Positions 7,700 to 15,170 of a stretch of DNA of 64,000 nucleotides are shown here, piece after piece; within the stretch, counting starts at the first letter, position 1; every line of letters starts with the position of its first letter. The stretch is from Pseudomonas oryzihabitans (GTDB taxonomy: Bacteria > Pseudomonadota > Gammaproteobacteria > Pseudomonadales > Pseudomonadaceae). Where the stretch lies: NCBI RefSeq assembly GCF_006384975.1, contig NZ_CP021645.1, positions 4,616,001 through 4,680,000 on the forward strand, given 5' to 3'. Made by a program: the position numbers and the translations under genes. Below the pieces are notes generated by a model. The model ran no database searches, was not told the origin of the DNA, and saw nothing but the letters and a program-made list of their open reading frames with translations.

Positions 7700-8698
7700 T
7701 TATCGGCCGATGGTGAGCCAGCCGACGGATGTGCCGCCATCTGAGTTGGAGACGGCAAAGGTTGCCTGGGTCAACGGGTTCGGGGACGTAGTTCTGCGAA
7801 CCGAATCTGTTGCGCCGTTCGTGTCGTTGTAGATGGTCCCCCATACGCCGTAGCAAGCATTAGGGAAGGCGATTGGATACGTCGCCACCACCCAGTTCAC
7901 ATTCGCGGCTCTGATCGAGCCCCATTGCAAAATGAAGCCGCCCAGCCAGGTGGGAAGAGCGATACAGCCGACCGTCCCGAAGCTAACTATGAAGCCGGTC
8001 CGCAGCTTCTTCGGGGTAACGGTGGTGGCATCGTCGGTACCCGAATTCACCTGCGCTTGAGTGGCCAGCTTGGTCCAGCCGAAGCTGGTTTCGCTGGCTT
8101 GCCTCATCGCCGCACTCCACCAGTTGGCGAGTTTTTTCGGAGTGATGAAGCGGGTGTCGTCGGTTGCCGCGGAGATGTCCACTTCCGTCGCGATCTTGGC
8201 TGTGCCCCGAACTGCTTCGCTCGCCTGTTGAGTCGCCATGTCGACGTATTGCCGGGTGGCCAGGATCACGCTGGGATCGATCTTCAATTCCACGGAGCTG
8301 GTGCTGCTGACGACCAGGATCATGCGCAGCACCTGGGTCCGGCCAGAGCCCTCGGCCAGTTGCGGCTTGTAGCTGGGCGGGGTATTGGCCACGGCGATCA
8401 GGTTGCCGTCGCTGTCGTACAGGCCCATCTCGCGGATCCAGTTGCCGCCGGTGGCCTCGGGGATGACCAGTTCGGCGATGATCTGGCTGCCGTTGTTGGG
8501 ATCGACAATCAGGGTGTTGAGGCCGGCGCGATACCACTCGCCGGCCAGGGCCGTCTGGGTGCGGGTGGGCGTGGGCACGGCGCCACCGCCATCGCCGACC
8601 GCCATCTTGGCGATCTTCAGGGTGGTGTTGAGCGCCGCGGCGTTGGCCAGCTTGGCCTCGCCGATGGCCGTGAGGATCGCGTAGTAGGTCTGGCTCAT
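7700..8698 (-). CDS. Tail fibre protein, cassette B (DUF3751 anchor, gp53-like tip)
   Basis: 332 residues. Residues 1-155 (MSQTYYAILTAIGEAKLANA, AVGDGGGAVPTPTRTQTALA, REMGLYDSDGNLIAVANTPP) form a DUF3751-type baseplate anchor. A shaft with two near repeats follows, EVDISAATDDTRFITPKKLA and AQVNSGTDDATTVTPKKLRT. The tip, from about residue 235 (GFIVSFGTVGCIALPTWLGG, FILQWGS) to the end, matches the gp53-like fibre C-terminal domain. It overlaps gpI by 4 bases. As part of the V-W-J-I-fibre block in P2 order, this is the best candidate for the ancestral main fibre. Confidence 0.88.
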   Translation of the reverse strand: MSQTYYAILTAIGEAKLANAAALNTTLKIAKMAVGDGGGAVPTPTRTQTALAGEWYRAGLNTLIVDPNNGSQIIAELVIPEATGGNWIREMGLYDSDGNLIAVANTPPSYKPQLAEGSGRTQVLRMILVVSSTSSVELKIDPSVILATRQYVDMATQQASEAVRGTAKIATEVDISAATDDTRFITPKKLANWWSAAMRQASETSFGWTKLATQAQVNSGTDDATTVTPKKLRTGFIVSFGTVGCIALPTWLGGFILQWGSIRAANVNWVVATYPIAFPNACYGVWGTIYNDTNGATDSVRRTTSPNPLTQATFAVSNSDGGTSVGWLTIGR

Positions 8699-9309
8699 GG
8701 ATAGATGCTCAGGGTATCGAGGGTGTGGGTGCTGCCGGCGCCGAGCAGGGCCTGGCCGCTGACGACGATGGCGTCGGGCTGATAGGCGTAGACGCTGAGG
8801 ATCTCGCCCTGGTAGGTCGCGAGGCCGACGCTTGCGGCACCGCGGGTTTCCAGGCTGATGGCCAGGCCGACCAGATGCCGGCCGACTGGGCGGGCGTCGT
8901 CGATCAGCAGGCTCATGGCGTCATACATGGTCTCGGTGATGCCGCTGTCGAGTACACCGACGTCCAGGCGGAAGGTGCCCGGGATGCCGGTCGGACTCTC
9001 CTGCCACCATTCATGAACGCGGATCAGATAGCCCAGGGGTTCCACCACCCGGCGCAGGGCGCCGATGGTGCCCTTGTGGGCATGGACGAAGTAGGCGGAC
9101 TTGATGACCTGCCGCTTGGTGGCCTCGCTCCAGCCGCTGTCCCAGCGATCCACCGAGCGGGCCCAGGCCAGGTAGGGCAATAGTTCTTCGGGGCAACGGT
9201 CGGGGTCGGCCAGGTCGCGCAGCGGGACGGGCACCTCGCCGATGCCGGCCAGCGCCTCGGCGGCTAGGCGTTCCAGCGGGGTACTGTTGGGTGGCAGCAG
9301 CGTCTTCAT
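8695..9309 (-). CDS. Baseplate/tail protein I, cassette B
   Basis: 204 residues, gpI family: TLLPPNSTPLERLAAEAL, VPVPLRDLADPDRCPEELLP, YLAWARSVDRWDSGWSEATK. The N-terminal 90 residues align with both other gpI copies. Both A and B keep a segment around EWW/EWY-Q-SPTG/TPPG-PGTFRL, which C lacks, so A and B are closer to each other. The C-terminal part ends TLDTLSIYP and is private. It starts two bases after the J stop and overlaps the fibre gene by 4. It sits in standard P2 order behind W and J. Confidence 0.9.
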   Translation of the reverse strand: MKTLLPPNSTPLERLAAEALAGIGEVPVPLRDLADPDRCPEELLPYLAWARSVDRWDSGWSEATKRQVIKSAYFVHAHKGTIGALRRVVEPLGYLIRVHEWWQESPTGIPGTFRLDVGVLDSGITETMYDAMSLLIDDARPVGRHLVGLAISLETRGAASVGLATYQGEILSVYAYQPDAIVVSGQALLGAGSTHTLDTLSIYP

Positions 9310-9311
9310 GG

Positions 9312-10220
9312 TCAGGCGCCCAGGGTGACGCTAATGGCGGTGCAGTAGGCCGCCTGGGCTTCGGTCGGGGTCAGGTCCTGCCAGTCCTTGAGCTCGACCC
9401 AGGCCACCCCGGCGACGTGCAGCGCGGCATCGATACCGGAGCGCGACACCCGTACGCCGAGGCGGCGCCGCTGGTTGACGTAGGCGGCCAACTGCTGCCG
9501 GGCGGTGGCCAGGATGACTTCGCCCTCGGCACCGGTGTTGGCCAGGTGCAGCACGGCTTTGACCTGGTACCTGAGGATCTGCGCCGATTGCACGGTCAGG
9601 CGATCGCCCACCGGGCGCACGTCCTCGTCGTTGAGGGCCTGGCTGACGGTGGCCAGCAACTCGGCCGAGGCGCTGCCGTCTCCCTCCAGGCTCTGCACTG
9701 TGACGGTTACCACCGCCGGACTGGGGCTGGTGGCGCTGGCGTCGGCGACCTTACCGCTGGCGTTGCGCGCATGCAGGATGTAGGCGTTGCGCGGCCCGGC
9801 CACGCTGAGGCCTTCCCAGGCCATCTGCACCCGCTCGCGCAGGGCATCGTCCGTCTCCAGCACGGCCGCGGTGGGCGGTACGGCATTGGGATTGGCAGCG
9901 GTCACCACTAGGCGAGTCAGATTCACGCCGGCGGCGATCTGCTCCAGGTCGCTGCCGCGGGCCTTGGCCAGCATGGTGCCCAGCGCCGCCTCGTTGACCC
10001 GCTGGCGCAGCAGCAATTCGCGATAGGTGTTTTCCTCGAGCAGCTTGGTCAGCGGCTCGGACTCCAGTGCCAGACGGGCACGCAGGGCGGCTTGCTCGGC
10101 CGTGGGCCATAGGCTGACCAGTCTCTCCTTGCGCGCCTGCAGCAGGCTTTCGAAGTCCAGCGGCTCGACCACGCTCGGCGCCGGCAGCTGGCTCAGATCG
10201 ATAGGGGTAAAGGTGGTCAT
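9312..10220 (-). CDS. Baseplate protein J, cassette B
   Basis: 302 residues, gpJ family. The start at 10220 (MTTFTPIDLSQLPAPSVVEP) overlaps the W stop as ATGA. Shared blocks are LALESEPLTKLLEENTYREL, LLLRQRVNEAALGTMLAKAR and LNDEDVRPVGDRLTVQSAQI. It forms the outer baseplate with W and I. This copy keeps the canonical V-W-J-I order and coupling, so it is the likely original; the A and C copies flank it on either side. Confidence 0.92.
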   Translation of the reverse strand: MTTFTPIDLSQLPAPSVVEPLDFESLLQARKERLVSLWPTAEQAALRARLALESEPLTKLLEENTYRELLLRQRVNEAALGTMLAKARGSDLEQIAAGVNLTRLVVTAANPNAVPPTAAVLETDDALRERVQMAWEGLSVAGPRNAYILHARNASGKVADASATSPSPAVVTVTVQSLEGDGSASAELLATVSQALNDEDVRPVGDRLTVQSAQILRYQVKAVLHLANTGAEGEVILATARQQLAAYVNQRRRLGVRVSRSGIDAALHVAGVAWVELKDWQDLTPTEAQAAYCTAISVTLGA

Positions 10221-10561
10221 GACAGGCCCCCCAGAACCAACGGGGCGCGCAGGCTGACGGCCGCGTCGTTGACGGTGCTGTAGCCCTCCAGCTCGATGAA
10301 GGCCTGGCCGGGATGATCGCCCTGGACCAGATCGATATGGGTCAGGTTGAGGCGCGGCTCCCAGCGCAGCAGGGCGATCACCGCGACGGCCTTGGCCTGC
10401 AGGCCGAGGGCACCGTTGAGCGGCTGGTCGAGCAGGCGGAACAGGTCGCAACCGTAGTCCCGCCGCATCAGGCGGCTGCCGATGGGCGTGGTGAGGATGT
10501 CGGTGACCGATTGCTGCAGGTGCTCGAGGTCGCCCAGTGCCTGGCCGGTGTTGCGATTCAT
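10217..10561 (-). CDS. Baseplate protein W (gp25-like)
   Basis: 114 residues, gp25/gpW family. Diagnostic is IGSRLMRRDYGCDLFRLLDQ near residue 27, corresponding to the conserved arginine-rich P-G-R-x-x-R-x-x-G motif of gp25 proteins. It is a baseplate wedge protein thought to initiate sheath assembly. Only one copy is present, so the three J/I sets must share it. It overlaps V and J by four bases on each side, implying translational coupling. Confidence 0.92.
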   Translation of the reverse strand: MNRNTGQALGDLEHLQQSVTDILTTPIGSRLMRRDYGCDLFRLLDQPLNGALGLQAKAVAVIALLRWEPRLNLTHIDLVQGDHPGQAFIELEGYSTVNDAAVSLRAPLVLGGLS

Positions 10562-11148
10562 GCGGGTGCTCCTGTCTGGCTGCCGCCGCTCTGGACGCCG
10601 CCGTGCTTGTGCTTGACCAGGCTGATGCCGGCCGCCACCACGTCCTGGCTGACGGTGACCTGGCCGGTGACCTTCTGGTTGCCGGTCTGGGTGTAGTCGC
10701 CCTGGTGGGTGATGGGGCCGACGATGGTGATGCCGCCGGTACTGGTCAGTTGGGTGACACCGCCCTCGGGCAGCACCGCGCTCAGGCGATGGGCCTGGCT
10801 GTCGTACTCGATGACGGCGCCGTCGGGGTAGCTGCGTCTGTGCAGGTCGGCGCGGTCGCCATTGGCCGGCAGCAGCTGGCTGAACAGGCCACAGAGGACG
10901 ATGCCCTGGGTGGTCTGGCCGCTGGGGCTGAGCAGCAGCACCTGCTCGCCGAGGGTCGGCGGGTCCCACTCGCGGCTGCTGCCGGCGCGCAGGGTCAGCC
11001 AGGGCAGCCAGCCGGTCAGCAAGTCACCGCTCTGCACGCGGACGCGGGCGGGCCGGGGTTCGGTGAGACTGCCGTGGTCCACCGCGGCGATGGTGCCGAG
11101 GCGGATCAGGTTCTCGAGGAGGCGGGACAGCGCAGCGAATTCGTTCAT
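10558..11148 (-). CDS. Baseplate assembly protein V (central spike)
   Basis: 196 residues, gpV family. It begins MNEFAALSRLLENLIRLGTI. An OB-fold-like N-terminal half (ARVRVQSGDLLTGWLPWLTL, LGEQVLLLSPSG) is followed by beta-helix-like repeats (ITIVGPITHQGDYTQTGN) and the C-terminal HKHGGVQSGGSQTG, an HxH motif that in P2-type spikes binds iron at the tip. A single copy is present. It punctures the outer membrane of the target. The short gap upstream carries a hairpin after the preceding chaperone gene, and V probably begins the V-W-J-I block. Confidence 0.92.
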   Translation of the reverse strand: MNEFAALSRLLENLIRLGTIAAVDHGSLTEPRPARVRVQSGDLLTGWLPWLTLRAGSSREWDPPTLGEQVLLLSPSGQTTQGIVLCGLFSQLLPANGDRADLHRRSYPDGAVIEYDSQAHRLSAVLPEGGVTQLTSTGGITIVGPITHQGDYTQTGNQKVTGQVTVSQDVVAAGISLVKHKHGGVQSGGSQTGAPA

Positions 11149-11151
11149 GCC

Positions 11152-11174
11152 GCCAGCATGGCGCTCGCCCGGGC
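11152..11174. repeat. Short near-repeat of 16184-16205 at the R/V junction
   Basis: GCCAGCATGGCGCTCGCCCG here resembles GCCAGCATGGCGGGCGCCCG at 16184-16205. The first lies just before V and the second downstream of R, at the two ends of cassette A. In P2 R is followed by S and V, so the pair may mark where a cassette entered. Confidence 0.4.
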
Positions 11175-11192
11175 GCGCCGCAGCTGACGGGC

Positions 11193-11215
11193 GTTGTCGG
11201 CGCGCCGCCGACAAC
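11193..11215 (-). terminator. Hairpin after the second chaperone of cassette A
   Basis: GTTGTCGGC and GCCGACAAC form a perfect 9-base-pair stem one base after the chaperone stop codon. No U-rich tail follows on the minus strand, so termination may be partial, or the hairpin may protect or separate the transcript before V. Confidence 0.45.
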
Positions 11216-11216
11216 T

Positions 11217-11498
11217 TCAGGCGGTGCCGATCAGCCGGGCCACGTCCGGGTTGGCGGCCAGGAAGGCCTTGAGCTTGTCGACCGGATCCTCGGCCGCGAA
11301 GGCCTTGGGACGATTGACCAGGCGCCAGGCGCTGCCGTCCCAGCGCGGCCACTGGCTGTCCTCCCAGGTGGTGGGCGGCGGCGTTTCCACGCAACGTGCC
11401 GGCAGGAGATAGACGCCGGGATCGAGCGGTGAGGCGTCGGCGACGGTCTCGCCCAGGTAGAAGCCGGCGTGGTCGAGCTGGTAGACGAGCTTGTCCAT
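11217..11498 (-). CDS. Small tail fibre assembly chaperone, cassette A second fibre
   Basis: 93 residues from ATG at 11498 (MDKLVYQLDHAGFYLGETVA). A GTG two codons upstream is possible, but GGAG lies 5 bases before the ATG. A W-D-G-S-A-W-R core (WPRWDGSAWRLVNRPKAF) and a helical C-terminus (KLKAFLAANPDVARLIG) match the small tail assembly chaperones found behind collar-type fibres. It sits 10 bases after the 464-residue fibre and so probably serves it. Confidence 0.75.
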   Translation of the reverse strand: MDKLVYQLDHAGFYLGETVADASPLDPGVYLLPARCVETPPPTTWEDSQWPRWDGSAWRLVNRPKAFAAEDPVDKLKAFLAANPDVARLIGTA

Positions 11499-11508
11499 GG
11501 GCACTCCT

Positions 11509-12903
11509 TCAGTACTTGATGATGGCCAGCAGGGCGACGTTGCGTGGGCGGGCTTCGTTGCCGCCGCTGGAATCGATGGTCAGGGCGTGACTGTGGTCGC
11601 CGTTGGTGCTGGTGCTGTAGTAGCTGTCGCGGTCGGTGAAGTTGTTACCGCCCGACAGACCGCTGGTGCTGGTCTCGAAGGTGTCGGTGTTCATGTAGGA
11701 GTGGGAGTGGGCACCGGCCGTGGCGGTGCGGCCGGCGTGGCTGTGCTCCTGGTTCTGGCTGCCCTGGGCGGTGCCCAGGCCACGGCCCTTGTCGACCCCG
11801 CGGCCGTCGTCGAGGCTGCGGATGAATTCACCGCGCAGATCCGGCAGGTTGAAGGTAGTGAAGCCATCGCCCGCGCCATGGAAAGTGCCCAGGGCGGCGA
11901 AGAGTTCGCCGTAGGCGGTGCGGGAGATGGCCGCACCATTGGCTTTGAACCAACCGGCCGGCGCGGTGGTGCCAGCGAAGTAGACCACGGTGCCTGCCGG
12001 TACCCGGGGAATCAGGCCTTCCACCTCGCTCTTGCTGTAGAGCTCGAGATTGGCGCGGGCTTTGGCCTTGTCCGGTACGTCGGCCAGGTTCTGGGCGCGC
12101 AGCAGCGGATCGAAGAAGGTCCCCAGCGGATCGTTCTGCGCCAATGCGATCTTGGTGCCGGCCGCGTAACTCTTGGCGAGGGTCAGGATGGTACTGCTGG
12201 TCGCGGTCCATTCCTCGCTCGGCCGGAGCCGGGTACCGGCAACGTAGACCGAGAGGCCGACGGTGGTGGTCTTGGCCAGGTTGACCACGGTCTGATTGGC
12301 CGCCAGCGTCTGGATTTCTTCGATGGAGCGCACCACCACGTTCGCCTCGGTGGGGTCGGTCCAGGCATAGGCGCCATCGGCATTGCCCGTCTTGGCCAGT
12401 ACCTGCCGAGTAGTGCCGCCCGGAATGATCAGCGCCTTGGCGAAGGTATTGAGCACCCAGGTGTGCGAGGCGATCGCCACATTCGGATCGACGGCGACGC
12501 TGATGACCGAGGCGTTCGAGACTAGGAATTGCACCCGGATAGTCGCGTCCGAATAGGCGCCCTCCCCCGCGACCGGCTTGTAGGTGTCCGGCAGGTTACC
12601 CACCACAAACAGGCTGCCCTGGTCGTCGTAGATGCCAATCTCGCGCATGGTGAAGCCACCGACCGCCGCCGGGATGATCAGCTCAGCCACGAAGGCTCGT
12701 GGCTCGTCCGGATCCTGATACACCCGATTGAGCGTCGTGCGGTAGCGCTCGCGAACCAACTGGGTCTGTGTCTCGACTGGGGTTGTTGCGTTGCCGTTGC
12801 CGTCGCCAACCGCTGCCTGCAGCAGGTTCACGGGAACGCCCGAGGCCTCGGCCTGGGCCAGGCGCTTGAGGCCGTAGGCCGTGTGGATCGTGTGGAAGTC
12901 CAT
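11509..12903 (-). CDS. Second tail fibre of cassette A (DUF3751 anchor, collar/HxH tip)
   Basis: 464 residues. The N-terminal 160 form a DUF3751 anchor (LLQAAVGDGNGNATTPVETQ, FTMREIGIYDDQGSLFVVGN) like the cassette B fibre. The middle has low repeat content. From about residue 305 a tail-collar domain appears (VPAGTVVYFAGTTAPAGWFK, FTTFNLPDLRGEFIRSLDDG), then three HSH motifs (EHSHAGR, AHSHSYM, DHSHAL) like the metal-binding HxH sites of T4-type fibre trimers, ending NVALLAIIKY. It has no own J/I. By anchor type it could dock on gpI of cassette B rather than A. Confidence 0.9.
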   Translation of the reverse strand: MDFHTIHTAYGLKRLAQAEASGVPVNLLQAAVGDGNGNATTPVETQTQLVRERYRTTLNRVYQDPDEPRAFVAELIIPAAVGGFTMREIGIYDDQGSLFVVGNLPDTYKPVAGEGAYSDATIRVQFLVSNASVISVAVDPNVAIASHTWVLNTFAKALIIPGGTTRQVLAKTGNADGAYAWTDPTEANVVVRSIEEIQTLAANQTVVNLAKTTTVGLSVYVAGTRLRPSEEWTATSSTILTLAKSYAAGTKIALAQNDPLGTFFDPLLRAQNLADVPDKAKARANLELYSKSEVEGLIPRVPAGTVVYFAGTTAPAGWFKANGAAISRTAYGELFAALGTFHGAGDGFTTFNLPDLRGEFIRSLDDGRGVDKGRGLGTAQGSQNQEHSHAGRTATAGAHSHSYMNTDTFETSTSGLSGGNNFTDRDSYYSTSTNGDHSHALTIDSSGGNEARPRNVALLAIIKY

Positions 12904-12905
12904 GG

Positions 12906-13499
12906 TCAGCCCTTGCTGGTGCGCGCCTTGGTGGTCGATTCCACGGGCGGCCAATACTTATCGTCGGTGTAATCCTGCGGTATGGGCTGCAGCTGCTTGA
13001 GCGTATTGCCAGCGATGACTAGCAGGCTCTTGCGAGCCACTGCGGCGCGGGCGAAGGCGAGGCAGGTCTGCGCATCCATGGGCACCCGTGAGTTATCCGC
13101 AGCGATCCAGAAGAAGTCGAAGCCCGGATCAGCCCAGTGGAGATTGCCGGCCTGGGCGCCGTCCACAGCAATCGCAGCCAGAGCGGTACCGAGGGCGCCA
13201 AGAATATTTTCCCGATCACTCTGACTCTCTGTCTGGTAGGTCTTACCATCAAAGATAAAGCCCACGGAAATTCGGCGGTCGCGCTCTTGATCAACCTGAT
13301 AAGACTCGACGGGCACTACAACTACGGGAGGGGGCGAGAATGTGCTGCCGTCATATAACCAGCCTATGTCAACATCATAATTCTCTGGAAGAACCACCCA
13401 GCCTTGCGAATGCGCGAAGTCAAACCCCTGCTCGTCATCAGTGATGGAGGCAATATTGACAACTTTTCCGTCTTCAATTATCGCTGCTGCTCTGCTCAT
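12906..13499 (-). CDS. DUF4376-type fibre chaperone, cassette A first fibre
   Basis: 197 residues from MSRAAAIIEDGKVVNIASIT, whose ATG overlaps the fibre stop as ATGA; an upstream start four codons earlier is less likely. The N-terminal half carries a W-LYDGSTFSPPP element typical of fibre-associated chaperones. The C-terminal half (DRRISVGFIFDGKTYQTESQ, DFFWIAADNSRVPMDAQTCL) matches DUF4376. The 5' part is clearly AT-richer than the cluster average, as is the end of the fibre gene before it, which suggests the pair moved together. Confidence 0.78.
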   Translation of the reverse strand: MSRAAAIIEDGKVVNIASITDDEQGFDFAHSQGWVVLPENYDVDIGWLYDGSTFSPPPVVVVPVESYQVDQERDRRISVGFIFDGKTYQTESQSDRENILGALGTALAAIAVDGAQAGNLHWADPGFDFFWIAADNSRVPMDAQTCLAFARAAVARKSLLVIAGNTLKQLQPIPQDYTDDKYWPPVESTTKARTSKG

Positions 13500-14542
13500 C
13501 CCCACCACCATATTCTGACTCTGCCGTTAGCCCCATCGCCGCCCTTGGTGCCGCCATTGCAACCGCCGCCGCCGCCACCTGGAAAGACGCCGTTTTGCCC
13601 AGGTGTCGATGCGCTGTTGTTTGCAGCACCGCCGGCGCCTGCATCGCTAGAGGCGCCGCCGGGTGCCGCGCCATAGATGATTGTCCCGGCTTCGTTCCGG
13701 GCATAAGCATTGCCGCCCGAACCTCCGCCCTTGATTGAGCTTCCACCGAGCGAGCCGCCGAATGACCACTCTCTGTTGATTGCCGTATACCCATACTGCG
13801 CGGCATATGAAATTGTCTGATATGATCCCGCGGCCTGTAACAACGAGCCAAAGGTAGTTGCGCTACCGGACTTTCCTTCTGACGACGAAAATGTTCCTCC
13901 CTTGCCGCCGACTCCCGTAACAATGGATACCGATGATGGAATATCGCTCGCCCGGAATAATTTGGCGTTAAAAGCGCCACCATCACCGCCCGCAATCCAA
14001 TAGCTCGAATTGTTACCTGGTTGGACTACATAACTACCTCCAGCGCCAGCCCCCACCGCTTCGACATAAATAAACTTCGCGCCGTCAGGCTTGTTGAAAG
14101 TGCCGGAACTGGTGAATTCTTGATAACCCGACTGCATTGCCAGCAGATCGGCATAACTCTTGGTGACGGCTTCGAGAGCCTGACTGGGAGGCCCCTTGAG
14201 AAGGAGGGAGCCGGTCAAGGTGCCCCCTGTCTTGGGCAAGGCTGCATCCGCCGTCGTCTTGATGTTGCCTTGCGCGGTCGCCTGGGCATCGAGATAGGCC
14301 TTGAGCGTCACGCTGCCGTGACCAACCAAGGTACTGCCGGTGGTCGCTGCCAGGTCGTTGCGGGTAGCACTGGCCGCCGCAATGGCCGCAGCCAGGCGCG
14401 TGACAAGGCTGGGTAGCGTCTCGACCTGCTTACCGTCGATGGTGGTGTAGTAGCCGGCGGAGTTGCCGTTGGTGAAGTCGTTAATCCGCCCCTCGTTACC
14501 ACGGAAGCGCGTGATTACCTCGGGCAGCGTCATGTCAGCCAT
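13496..14542 (-). CDS. First tail fibre of cassette A (glycine-rich tip)
   Basis: 348 residues. It starts MADMTLPEVITRFRGNEGRI, with no DUF3751 anchor. Residues about 85-150 form a shaft (ATAQGNIKTTADAALPKTGG, TLTGSLLLKGPPSQ, AVTKSYADLLAM). From residue 160 a sandwich leads into long glycine runs (SFGGSLGGSSIKGGGSGG, FPGGGGGGCNGGTKGGDG), ending RVRIWWWG. This is the glycine-rich fibre-tip architecture in which polyglycine helices carry variable binding loops. The 3' part is AT-richer than its surroundings. It overlaps gpI of cassette A by 8 bases. Confidence 0.85.
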   Translation of the reverse strand: MADMTLPEVITRFRGNEGRINDFTNGNSAGYYTTIDGKQVETLPSLVTRLAAAIAAASATRNDLAATTGSTLVGHGSVTLKAYLDAQATAQGNIKTTADAALPKTGGTLTGSLLLKGPPSQALEAVTKSYADLLAMQSGYQEFTSSGTFNKPDGAKFIYVEAVGAGAGGSYVVQPGNNSSYWIAGGDGGAFNAKLFRASDIPSSVSIVTGVGGKGGTFSSSEGKSGSATTFGSLLQAAGSYQTISYAAQYGYTAINREWSFGGSLGGSSIKGGGSGGNAYARNEAGTIIYGAAPGGASSDAGAGGAANNSASTPGQNGVFPGGGGGGCNGGTKGGDGANGRVRIWWWG

Positions 14543-15170
14543 TTTTCAGTTCCAGCGCCTGGACCAGGCCTACGTTGGTGATTTGATTCAGCCCGGACTC
14601 GGCCTCGACGAAGCTAGGCTCATGGGCCGCGTATTGGGTATCGGAGGGGCGCAGGGTCAGCTCCTGGCCGGCGCGCGCGACGCAAGCTGAATAGGCCCTC
14701 GCCTTGGTGGTGGCCCGCAGTTCGATGGTGTCCAGGTGCGACCTGAGGTTCTTGGCGGCCTCGACCACGGCCAGGAAGCGTTCGGCGCTGCTGTTGGGCA
14801 CGCCGACCTGGTCGACTTCGATCAACAGGCGGAAGGTGCCGGGCTGACCGGGTGGCGTCTGCTGGTACCATTCCTGAACGCGCAGGGGATAACCCAGGGC
14901 GGCCAGGGCGTCCTTGATGGCGCCGAAGGTGCCCTTGCTGCGGTGGACCTGGAGGCTGGCGCGGATGGTTTGACGCTTCTGGTTCTCGCTCCAGAGCGGA
15001 TCCCAGGCGTCCACCGACAGCGCCCAGGCCAGCCAGGGCAACTGCTCGGCCGGAGCGGTGTCCGGGTTCCAGACCGAGCGAGTGGGTACCGGCACCTCGC
15101 TGATGGCGCTACCGACCTGGGCCAGGCGCCGTTCCAGGTGCGTGCTGTTGGGTGGCAGCAGGTCACGCAT
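14535..15170 (-). CDS. Baseplate/tail protein I, cassette A
   Basis: 211 residues, gpI family: DLLPPNSTHLERRLAQVG, EVPVPTRSVWNPDTAPAEQL, PWLAWALSVDAWDPLWSENQ. The N-terminal 90 residues are shared with the B and C copies, and the PPGQPGTFRLLIEV stretch with B only. The rest, ending GLVQALELKNG, is private. It overlaps J by 8 bases and the fibre by 8. It pairs with a fibre having an unrelated N-terminus, as the docking model predicts. Confidence 0.9.
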   Translation of the reverse strand: MRDLLPPNSTHLERRLAQVGSAISEVPVPTRSVWNPDTAPAEQLPWLAWALSVDAWDPLWSENQKRQTIRASLQVHRSKGTFGAIKDALAALGYPLRVQEWYQQTPPGQPGTFRLLIEVDQVGVPNSSAERFLAVVEAAKNLRSHLDTIELRATTKARAYSACVARAGQELTLRPSDTQYAAHEPSFVEAESGLNQITNVGLVQALELKNG

